In this document: positions 10,669 to 21,000 of the stretch, piece after piece | Layout of the letters: every line of letters starts with the position of its first letter | Numbering within the stretch: position 1 is the first letter of the stretch | Assembly (NCBI RefSeq): GCF_010093815.1 | Contig: NW_022985549.1 | Span: 2,934,804 to 2,998,803 of the forward strand | Length of the DNA stretch: 64,000 nucleotides | DNA from: Pseudovirgaria hyperparasitica | Taxonomy: Eukaryota; Ascomycota; Dothideomycetes; Acrospermales; Acrospermaceae | Reading direction: 5' to 3' | Translations under genes and position numbers: made by a program | The notes under the pieces: generated by a model | Database searches by the model: none | Told to the model about the DNA's origin: nothing | The model's input: the letters and a program-made list of their open reading frames with translations, nothing else

Positions 10669-11684
10669 TCAGATACCTAACACCACTCCTCGCAACGCAA
10701 CCACCACAACAGTAGCAACAACAATCAGACTTACACTCATAACCCCTGCTCCACCAGCCATCGGCGGCGCACTCTCTTCAGGCGGACACACGTCATCAAC
10801 CGACTCACAATGCACCGGCCCACCCGGGATCCCGCCAGGCGCATCCGGGGCCACACTCGGCTGAACCACGAGCGTCGTCGTAGGCGACGGGGGAAGTAGA
10901 CATTCACGTCCGGCACAAGGCAGCAGGACGGGAGGCTCCGCGTCCGGAGCCGGACTCTCAACGCAGTCGTTCCCAGTGCAAGCAATGTCTTGCGGCGGGA
11001 CGTCGATGGCGATGATGGTACCACAGTCGGCGCCGTTGTTGCAGGGCAGCGTGCTGCTAGTGTCGGGAGGGGAATCGCAGTCTGTGCCGGTGCAGAGCGC
11101 TGGTGGTGCAGATGCTGTTGCTGGAGGACCCGGGGGAGATTGGCAAGCTGGGCCGTTGCAGACTGGAACTAGGGGCGTTGGAGCTGGGGCAGAGGGACAG
11201 TGCGGGCATGGGAGGGTGAGAGTCAGATGTGAGGTGATGGTTGAGGTTTCGTCGGTGGTATATGTGGAGAGGCCGGTGGGGCAAGGGGCGACGACAGTGA
11301 TTGCGCATATTGTTGTATATGTTGTTTCACTGGATGAATAGGTTAGTAGGAATTGAGAGGTTTGATAGGGGAGTGACTACATACATTACTGTTGTGATGG
11401 GTTGGTAGGGGTCTGGTGGGTATGCTGGGTCTGTTGGGTAGCCTGGAGGGGAGATAGGGGTTGCTGTGGAGGAGGTGGTGTTTGGGTATAGGTAGCTTGA
11501 TAACCCGTAGGATGGAGATATGCCGGTTGGCGCGATGATGCCAGTGCCATAGGCTATGGTGGATGTATTGAAAGCAGTGGCTAGGGCGAAGAAAAGAGTG
11601 ACTAGCAGAAGAGGAGATAAAGAACGTAGGTTGAGCCTTAGATAGTTCAGCGTGTGAGGAAATGTTCAATGAGCTCACCTACAT
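10669..11684 (-). CDS. Secreted GPI-anchored cell-surface protein with CxGxxC repeats
   Basis: Best model has three exons: 11684-11683, 11636-11385, 11329-10669, introns of 46 and 55 nt; product 304 residues. The first intron splits the start codon (AT|G). Residues 1-22 (MLNLRSLSPLLLVTLFFALA) form a signal peptide. A Ser/Thr/Pro-rich part follows, then a segment TTYTTICAITVVAPCPTG typical of fungal cell wall GPI proteins, then about five copies of a short Cys motif (CNGPAC, CTGTDC, CNNGADC, CTGNDC, CAGREC) each followed by Pro-rich linkers. The C-terminus has small residues (GGAG) and a hydrophobic tail, a GPI attachment signal. No catalytic domain. Probably a structural or adhesive wall protein; function not known. 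The 5' part uses C-ending codons and the last 80 codons G/T-ending ones. The very first exon is the weakest part. Confidence 0.8.
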
Positions 11685-13942
11685 GTTGCAACTGTTGCGC
11701 TTGAATCAGGGACTCTCAAGTATCTATCTTGATGATCGAAGCGGTAGTCAAAGAAGAATGGAGAAGTAACAGCCTGAATAGAAACGAGTGTATGGGCTGA
11801 AAGGAAAGGAGAAACAGGAGACGCAGAATACTGCTGGAAGAAAGAGCTGATACTTTGAAACAGACATCATTGAGATCTTGAGACTATATTATTTCATAGC
11901 TATGAAATTAATGCCCCTGGAATGAATCCCAAACAACACAAGTTCGCCACAATATGAGTGCTCAAACGTCAATGCAGACTTGATGTGACGCATGGCATGT
12001 GTTTTCTACAGCACTCAAGGTGGTCTGGTAGCAATGATTCAATGGACCGGGTCCCGATTGGGATAACCATGCGTTTCTTGTGTACAGCGTAAGACGATGC
12101 CTGTGTCTCTTTCAAATCAAGAGTTGAATTTGGTGGATCCGGTTAGATGCATTGGAGAGAGGAGGTGTACCACACTCCTTTCCTCATAGGTGGTCAATAC
12201 CCTGACTGTGCTACAGCGCGGGCCAATTCTCTGCGAGATCCTTGCGTCGACATCGCCGACAGCCTTGTTGGTAGAGTAATATATCAACGTCGGTTTTGTC
12301 CCACGGTGGCTCAATCTCTTGTCTTTGAAGATTCCTACAAGGCTGCAGCTTCGAGTGGATGATGTAGAGAATTGCCACGAGAAAGTCGGCAGATCTGCCG
12401 TTGGAATGCCACTATGGTCTTTCTCAGCTAGACAAGCTCGAGTGAGTGGAATGTTATCAGGCAGGTCGACACTGACACCCGAGAATTGGTCAAGGTGGAA
12501 GCATTTACAACTCGGACTCGGCGTGGCGCCCAATGAGATCGGATAGAACGATGGCACCAACCCATCAGCTCGCTACGATAATGACATTTGTTACAAAGGC
12601 TGAACCAGCGGCTATTCCATCGATATGTATGTCTGTGGCATGGCATTTGGTGCCGAGGGGTGTGGCAGTGCTTCAAGCAGAAACAATACGGTAAAGTATT
12701 GGCGATAGGCGGCTAATTTGGGACCTGGCGGAAGGGCCCACCTGCCCAATCGAGACTATTTAGCACGAGGAACACGCCGACGCTCGAGCTACAGACATCC
12801 CGAGGCTAAGTACCCCTAATCAACCATGTACCCCTGCAGCGCGCTAGAGCCAAGACGCGGCAGTAAGCGCGGAGGCTTTATCAACTCCATCACACTCACA
12901 GCCAATCACCATTCTGATTGCGCATCTGGTTCTTCACAGTATCGACAACAACAACTCATGGCTGTGGCAGCTGGCAGTGTGATGAAGCGCATGTACATGG
13001 ATGTGGAGCACTCTTCGCGTCTACTCGTCCGCTCGTCATTCGCCTTCTCCGATTAGACGTCGACCGCCTTGTGAAGCTCATCCAATCCGAACCACTCATG
13101 GCATCGCAGGCTTGTGTTTGTTGGCCAGGCTATTCAATAGACCGACCCCACAGATACACCCATGCAGCCTGTCACCCCCGTCACACTCCCGTCCATCGCG
13201 AGGCTGAAACTCTTTCGGTTGGTTTGTTGCTTGCTCGTCCTCATCACGCCCGCCGCCCTCTGCTGATATAAAATCAAGCACGAACTGCATCCCATCGCGC
13301 GGCATCTCCAGCCTGATCCAGATCTCCGTGTAACGGCGATGCAGACAGTTACAGACTACTGCTGTTCCCCTGGGTCCTGGCGCTTGAAGTAGTACAAGTC
13401 GGCGCCGAATTGTGCATGATGCAGCAGCCAGAACAATCACGCCGCAACTGATTTCGATGTGGGAAGCAGAAAGACGTCGAATCGTTGAATCAGGCCAAGG
13501 ATATGCCCGTCGTCCCGCTCCTTGGGCTAACAAATCCGTCGTGCCCGCAAGTGAAGCCGAACCTCACTCAGTGACATTTACTCTTCATTGGTTGATCCTT
13601 CTCCTAAACCTGCGTGATGGAACTCAAAACTGCTGGAATGTGCCGCATGGTGATTGACGCTCCATAGTGTCCGTTATACATACCACCGCCATATGAAGGC
13701 CCGTCCGCCCTCCGCCCTCCGCCCTCCGCATCTAGCCTTGTTCTCAATCTCACAATACGTTGCAGCGCAATAATGTCGAGATAGATTCAGGATCCTTGGG
13801 AGTAGGAGCAACAAGTTTCCCCAGTGATTTTTTGATAAGCTTGATCCCTCAAGGTCCATATCATATTCTTGCGACCTCCAATCCGGGATATACACAGCGT
13901 CGCATCTGGCCCAGCGTCACCGTTCCCAGGAAACCAGTAGTC
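11685..13942. other. Divergent spacer between two GPI-protein genes
   Basis: 2.3 kb with no supported gene. Open frames of 117-147 codons at 12117-12560 (-), 12918-13271 (+) and 13096-13533 (-) have no recognised motif and no plausible exon partners. A CCAAT box is at about 12902. It probably serves as a shared promoter region for the two cell-surface genes. Confidence 0.4.
13704..13729. repeat. Heptanucleotide repeat, CCGCCCT x3
   Basis: Three to four tandem copies of CCGCCCT about 215 bases upstream of the ATG of the second GPI-protein gene. Confidence 0.75.
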
Positions 13943-14622
13943 ATGTTTGGCTACGTTGCACTCACCACCATGGCGTTCGCCTGGCGGACATATGCTCAAA
14001 GCTCAAGGTACGTCTAACGCGATCGTCAATACTTGCGCAGTCGTTTCCCATCTGGTCAAGTCAAAGCTCAACATCTTACACAATAAACAGTGAAAGTCCA
14101 AGCACCTTCAGCCCGAGCAGCGAAAGCCCAAGCGGTGCCTTCCCCACATCGACCGTATACTTCGCACCTGTAACCATCACCAACCCAGCATCATGCACAA
14201 AGACCAGCTTTGCATACATCGCCATGGAGTCTGTCACCGAGCATGAAGACGTTGCCGCGACCATGACTCCCTGGACGATTACGAGCTTTACAACGACCCC
14301 TGATATAGCAAACCCGACTCCTTTCATTCAAGTCGACGTCTTCCTGACCCAACAGCCGTTTTCCATCAGTCCGAATCCAGAAGAACTCGCATTTCAAAAG
14401 GCCTGCTACGATCCTCGCGCAACTATATGTCCATCGTCTTCACCCATTAGTGGGCCGCCCCATGTGGGCTGTATGAGTGCGTTCCCCGGTGGACAAGTCG
14501 CGAATCCGCCTCCCCCGGTGCCAAGTCAAGGTGCTGGTGCTGGTTCTGTACAGTCCTCACAGGTCGTTACACTATCAGGAGCTTTGATAGCTGGCTCGTT
14601 AGCGTTTCTTTTTGGCCTTTGA
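13943..14622 (+). CDS. Small secreted GPI-anchored protein
   Basis: Two exons, 13943-14007 and 14091-14622, with an 83-nt GT-AG intron; product 198 residues. The start at 13943 gives a signal peptide (MFGYVALTTMAFAWRTYAQS). The body is Ser/Thr/Pro-rich with four or five cysteines (near TNPASCTKTSF, QKACYDPRATICPSS, HVGCMSAF). The end is GAGAGSVQSS followed by a hydrophobic stretch VVTLSGALIAGSLAFLFGL, a GPI attachment signal. No enzyme domain. Likely a cell wall or plasma membrane surface protein of unknown function. It is divergent from the other GPI-protein gene 2.3 kb upstream; the two share the architecture but not obvious sequence. Confidence 0.82.
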
Positions 14623-15272
14623 ATGCGCACAGATACGGCGAGGAGGCTTTTGATGGTGGCGGATTGTGCCATGGCTTGAGTACGCAGTAATTCAGTCGGT
14701 TACCATTGATGGAAGGTTCAACGCAGACAACTCATTTAGGATACCCCTATCTTTCACGTGCTATAGCACGTCGTACCTTTTTGTTTATGCATTAGTCAGC
14801 TTCGTATCTCTTGTCGCAGCGTTATGCCGGGCATTGCTGTATTGAGGATTGAGCATTGATGAGATATTCAATACCGTGATGATACATCAAACGTGTTGTC
14901 ACCTGAACTAGCTCTCGTATACCCACGATATTGGCGTGAGAGGCATCGTCTTGATCAACTTTCAATCGATGAATTCAGCATCAACCTTTACCTTGGAACT
15001 GAACTGGTGAATGATCGGACTCGACGAGGATTGATATTCTTGAAGAATGGAAACCATATCTGGATACGTATCTTATTACAGTGATGGCTCTTGGCACTAC
15101 AAATTGCAAGCGAGAGCGTCATCCCACTCTGCACCCGCCCCGCCAAAACACTCGCGACATCAACAAATTCCGCAACCGAATCCCTTGAGCACTCGTAGGA
15201 CTCAAGACACGCCCCTGTCATAGACCGAATCCTATGGAAACATCGTAGATCGATAAGTCCCTTAAAGCCGCC
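14623..15272. other. Spacer between GPI-protein gene and SRP72
   Basis: 650 bases of 3' flank and SRP72 promoter; no gene recognised. Confidence 0.5.
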
Positions 15273-17324
15273 ATGTCCCTCTCTTCCCTCGCGGCGCTCC
15301 TCTCCAAAACCAAACTTGATGATCCTGAAGACGTCCTGCGCGCCGCAAACGAGGCCCTCAAGAAGAACAGGACGAACCCCGAAGCACTGCATGTCAAAGC
15401 AATCGCACTGCTAAAGCTTGACCGTTTTGAAGACGCTCTCAATGTGTTCGAAGATGGCGGGAACAAATTGCAAGAGACGGCTGCTCTGGGCTACAGCTAT
15501 GCCCTGTACAAAGCCATGGAGCTTGAAAAAGCCGAGGAGGTAGCATCAAAGGCAGAACAGAGTAGAGGAATCAGCCATGTACTTGCACAAACATTATACC
15601 GAGCCGAGAAGTTTGATCAGTCGGCGAAGCTCTATAGTCAGTTGTCATCACAAGGGCCAGAGCAAGAGGAAGAGGAGAACGACCTACGCATCAACAGTGG
15701 TGCTGTCGATGCGCAATTAGAATGGCAAGGAAATGGGAGTCTCGTCAAGAAGAAGAAGCCGGACAGGGTTGACATGGAGGCGTTTGAAACTGCATTTAAT
15801 GCTGCTTGCGGGAGTGTCGCGCGGGGAGAACTGGCCCAGGCAGAGATACTACTGAAACGAGCAGAAGGTTTGTGAGGAATGAGTAGCTACGATGATAAGC
15901 TAATGAAGATAGATCTCTGTAATTCCTTAGACGATTTGACAGATGAGGAGAAGAAAGCTGAAACTCTACCCATCAATGTTCAGCAGCTATATGTTTTCTC
16001 GATGCAGGGTAAAACGGATGCCGCTGAAAAGCTATCTGCTAGATTGGATATTAATCAGTCAGTTATCTTGAGACCCTGCCTATTCAACAGCCGTACTGAC
16101 AATGGCAGGATTCCCGACCTATCGACCCGACGCATTGCACAGCTGAGTTCATTATCTTCAGCAAAAGAGACCTCAAATCCCTACCTGATGCATCGTCTGA
16201 CACATGCCGCACCATCCACACCAAAGAGCGATGAACCATTCCGCTTCCAGTCCTCTATATTGCGCCAGAATACCCATGTTTTAGATTTGCTTGCGTTGAA
16301 GTACAGCGGAGTCGCGAACTCGACGTCATCCTACATTGCAAAGAATGCTGACGCCTCGCCGACATCTACCAGTCCGTTCTCAGTCATCAACGCTGCTGCA
16401 CATGCTCAGAACCAGACTGGAAAGGCGGCGATAAAAGTATTGGTGCCATTGCTAGAGAAGAGACCAAACGATGCCGGTCTCGTACTTGCCATTGTGCATC
16501 TATACCTTCTCACTAACAATCACGCTGCGGCAGTCCATCTCTTGGAAGGATTCTTCAAGAAACTCGAGCAATCCGAATCGTCCAAGGACCTAGATGTTCG
16601 ATACTCGCCTGGGCTTATAGCAACCATAGTTTCGCTTTATGCCGCCCAAAGTCGCAAATCACACGGCCGAATAGAACTCGCCAAAGCAGCAAACCACTGG
16701 CGCACAAATTCTAAAGGCTCGCAACCGCCCGCATCACTCCTCCGCGCCGCCGGAATATCGCTCCTGGACTCAAACGACGAAGACGATCTCAACGAAGCCG
16801 GTGCTATCTTCACCGCCATCAATGCGCATGACCCATCCGATCAGGCTGCTGTCGCCGGGCTGATTGCAGCATATGCAACCTCCGACCCCTCGAAACTTAC
16901 CGACTCTCAAATCGCCCTTCTCCCGCCTACTGCGCGCCTCATACAGAATATTGACGCTGCGGCCCTTGAAGACGCTGGCGTCGCTGTTCCACCACAGCCA
17001 GCCACAACTACAAGTAAGAAGCGGGCAGCGCCCGAAAAGGAGAAGCCCACAAAGCCGCACAAGATCCGGAAGACCCGTATGCCAAAGGACTATGTCGAGG
17101 GCAAAAAGGTCGATCCCGAGCGCTGGCTTCCGCTAAAGGATCGCAGCTATTACAGGCCCAAGGGACGCAAGGGAAAGAAGAAGGATGCAGGACTCACACA
17201 AGGCGGAGTCGTCGCAGAGGACAAACCCTCTGCGCCAGAAGTACAAAAGAGTGGTGGTGGTGGTGGCGGCGGAGGAGGTGCGCAAAACAAGAAAAAGAAG
17301 AAGGGCAAGGGCGGGAAGTGGTAG
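15273..17324 (+). CDS. srp72: Signal recognition particle subunit SRP72
   Basis: Three exons: 15273-15867, 15913-16057, 16109-17324; introns of 45 and 51 nt; product 651 residues. The second intron is a multiple of three and contains no stop, so the unspliced frame is also open; splicing restores the family motif IPDLSTRRIAQ. The N-terminal 500 residues are TPR-like helices (for example ALHVKAIALLKLDRFEDAL, AALGYSYALYKAMELEKAEE). The C-terminus carries the SRP72 RNA-binding motif DPERWLPLKDRSYYRP within a Lys/Arg-rich region that contacts 7SL RNA, then a polyglycine run and a lysine-rich end. SRP72 binds SRP68 and the RNA in the cytosolic particle that targets nascent secretory proteins to the ER. 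The downstream CorA-like gene is convergent. Confidence 0.95.
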
Positions 17325-18008
17325 ATTAAGTGGTAGAAGCTGTAGCTCTCTCTCTCTGTGGTGGAGAGCAAAGCATATTCTGCAATAAATATAAATGGAC
17401 ACGCCCCCCCCCGCATGTTCTCCTACGATTCCCGTAGCTTTCCTCCATGTGTTTCGTTGTGCTCGCTCATATCAAGGGACTGTCTCTCTCTCGTGTTTCT
17501 TGAATTTGTCTCTCCAGCTAACTACCAAACTATGCAAGTGCCGTCCTTGTTGTCGGTGACATGGGTGCGAGGCTGTGTCGATGACACTCCCCTTATTCCA
17601 TAGCACGATCCTTCTCCTTATGTATTCTAGTATCATGTATTTTCTTGACCACCTCCATTAATCATGCATACAGGCCAGACAGATGGCTCGAGTGGTACCG
17701 AAGGTGCGTCTCTATGGAATCAGGTCGGCAAGGCGGGCAGACAGGCAGTATTATTATGTACTGTTGTTTTAGTTTTGTGTAATCCAATGGGCTTTTTGAG
17801 GTTTGGCTGGGGGTATAATTTTATGTTCATTATGCTGCATATGCAATCCGTGGTTTTTGAGATCCGGACAGGACCGTTTACACCTGGCTAGATAGATCGT
17901 GCCACAGTACCTGTGAACGATATGACTTTGCCAGAAAAAATATAGATAAAAAATGAGCCTGCCGTATCGTCGTTTGTGATGCTTATATGAAATGATCCCC
18001 ACTGCTGC
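17325..18008. other. Convergent spacer SRP72 / CorA-like gene
   Basis: 684 bases of 3' flanks; contains a short CT-repeat and a C9 homopolymer near 17405, no gene recognised. Confidence 0.5.
17384..17389 (+). terminator. AATAAA poly(A) signal of SRP72
   Basis: AATAAA lies 60 bases after the SRP72 stop codon, followed by an A-rich stretch. Confidence 0.45.
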
Positions 18009-21000
18009 TCACGCCAGGGAGTATGCCGTACTCCTCTCCGTCTGCGCCCTTGCCATCCCGCTCGACCGTCTCCGCCGGAACCCGTAGCTTGCAATCGGTC
18101 TCCTCTGCGTCAGTCTCCGATTCTTCGACCATGACGACAGGGACAAATCAAGCGCCCTTTCCGGGCGTCCCGAAAGCGTGCGATGGAGGCGACGGATCAG
18201 GGCGCTTATTCTGTCGCCTTTGTATGCCAGGCCGAGAGCAAGCAAGACGGTGAGGAGCGTGATAGGTACGGCGGTGGCCCAGAAGATGGTCTGCGACCAG
18301 GTGATGTCGCGGATGTCTGTGGTGTTCATGCCGAAGAAGGAGGTGACGAAGGAGAGGGGGAGGAAGATGATTGTGACGGTGGTGAAGCTGGTGGAAACGA
18401 GTATGTTTAGCACGACAGATATTGAGAGACATGATGAACGGGGGTGGACGTGACATACACAAAGATGGCTTTCCCGTGATCTGCTTCGTGGATCTCGATG
18501 TTCTGCTTTGCGGTATCGCCGAGACTGAGCAGTTTCTCTTTCATGGCGTCGAGTTCCTGGTCTTTGTCGATCATGGATGTTATACCGGCGGCTAATTGGG
18601 CTTCCTCGAGGGGAAAGAGACTGGCGCGTGTATAGGTGGTTACGGGAACGGATGCTGGGTCTAGTGCTTTAAGCATTTTCATGTACATGTCCTTCTGCCA
18701 TGCATTGACAACCATGAGGATCTCAACTTCTTCGTGAACATACTGGATGTCTCGAAGCAGGCGCTTCCCGGGGTTGGAATGGACTTGGTATTGCTGTCTT
18801 TGGCGTTAGCGATTCGACGTCTACAGATGATACTATGTATTGCAATGTAATCACTCACCAATCTGTCAGTGCAGTGCCAGTATATGTCCACATCTTCGAG
18901 GTCGTCAATCAGTGGTCGGACCCTAAGTTGCTCAATCATAGCAGCTAGTATGTACTCTGGACCAACACTGGCCAGACTGACCGTGGCGAGAGACCCGGAG
19001 TGCGCCATGATAGAAAAGTCCCTCTCTGCCTCAGAAAGTGCTATATCAATTTCTGTGAGGATACCCTGAACCTTCCGTATTGGCACGTCGGTCAGATCGT
19101 CCACCGTGTGCCCGATGCCAACAAAGCCAGGACTGTACTGCCATTGCTGGAAATGATGCTGTACACGTTCTACATATTTGTGGACCTTCAAAAGCGATCT
19201 CAGTTCCAGCTCAAATACATAGACTAATGATGGCGGAAGTCCATACTTGGCGGACTTTGTCTTGTCGCTATCAGCGACTCCGTTCCTGATGGCCTTGGCT
19301 CTTGCATAGAATCTTCGTCCGTGTTCCAGGAAAACCTGCAAGATCTTTGATATGGCGATTGTGGACAACTCTATTCGTAGCTGTTCTTCTGACCGAAGCC
19401 AGTTTCGGAGGGCATCTGGAGGAAGCATTGCAGTCTGTGCGCCGGCAGTAGGGACGAAATGCTGATACCATAGATGACGGAGGCCACTTCGCTCGTTGGC
19501 GTATATTCTTCCATTGGCACAGTCAGAGCACTCAGAGAGAGCTGGAGACGGCGCATTCAGTCCAAATTTCCCTAGAATCTCGGTTTCATTTTCGATGAAG
19601 CATACAATCCAGACTTCTCTTGCGGACTGGGCAGGCTCCTTGACATCGAGGATGCTGCAAAAATTACTTAGCAGACCCCAATACCTAGACATGACCTCGT
19701 GAATGTGGGACAGGGGTACGAAGAGACTAAAGAGATCTTTCGTTATATGCAGAAGATCCTTCTTCAGCAAAGCACGCTTCGCAGACTGATTGCCTGTTAT
19801 ATTATTCTGTATCTTGGACGACGCCGCATCATCGTCTAGTATCATTGGCGAAATGTTCGAAGTCTCATTGGGTTGCTGATCGCCATTCGGTGCGTCCAGC
19901 GATGTTTCGGACCCTTGAACCAACAAATCGGTATGGGAGTCTTCAAATTGCTCGAGAGACATCAACTGGACATCGTTGAAGATTTTTGCTCCCCGTCCAT
20001 TTGCACACAAACGTTCACGCACACCTTTCAGAACGTACTCTAGACTGTCAAACTTTCTTAATATAGCAGCTTCGGCTGACTCGTCATTGGGGTCAGCTAC
20101 ATCCCCTGGATATGTGGCCCATGTAAAGAATGGTGGAACCTTAACGTGTACGGACTCGGACTCGGCATTCTGGTGCCCTCCAGTTCGTTCACGCAAGGAG
20201 GGTAAGGTAGGGGTCGCAACCTCTGTTTCTTCAAGCCAAGACGGATCCGCTGACTTGGGCTGCAATCTTGCTAGCTGTAACCGCAGCTCAGTTATGTCAT
20301 CCTCTAGGGCCTGTGTTTCAGCTAAACTCGATGGGCCACTCTTTGAGTTTGAGCGCAGGTACTGGTCCTCCTGTAACCGAGCAAGATCTCCTTCGACTGT
20401 TTCAAGCTCACTTCGAACATCGTCCTTGTACGAACGTCGTGTATAGGCCGCAGAATTACGGATGCGTGGGCCCTGCGAAGCGGATACATATGACCGTTCT
20501 TCGTATCCAGGTGGTGTTGGGGCCCGGGGTAATCGATGATTGGCGATGTTGGGACGAGCCGCTCGTGATCTAGATTGGCTGTGGACGTAGGGAGCGGCCA
20601 CTCTGTGGTCCCCGTAGGATGAATAGGGGGGAGAGTCTGGGGATCGTGACCGGTAACGGCTTCTATGTGGCAAGCTATATACATCATCATCGTAATATGG
20701 ATAGTTATCTTGATACAGTGACCCGTAATGTCTTTTGGATGGTGATCGATACCAGTATTCGTTATGAAATGTATGGCCGTCTGGGTGTTTGTAATCTGTC
20801 GGGTCTGAAATAAATGGATTGTAGTCTGAAATGAATGTATTGACCGGACGACGACTGTCTGTGTGCGTTCTGCGTGTTCGGTCTATGTACGACGGACCTG
20901 TATTACTGTAGCGATCGCTCAGGTCTGCACCGTGATATGTAGCACCATCATCCCAGTCAGTCGGTCCAGGCCTGGGACTGTTACGACGCCTGCGACCTCG

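Noticed and set aside
13096-13533. 145-codon minus-strand frame as a gene
   Set aside because: No motif, no homologous flavour that I recognise, and no plausible neighbouring exons; composition does not differ from the spacer.
10669-14622. Tandem duplication of one GPI-protein gene
   Set aside because: The two proteins share signal peptide, Ser/Thr-rich body and GPI end but no alignable sequence, and exon structure differs.
15273-17324. Two separate genes instead of SRP72
   Set aside because: A 45-nt GT-AG intron joins the two frames and the joined protein matches SRP72 along its length.
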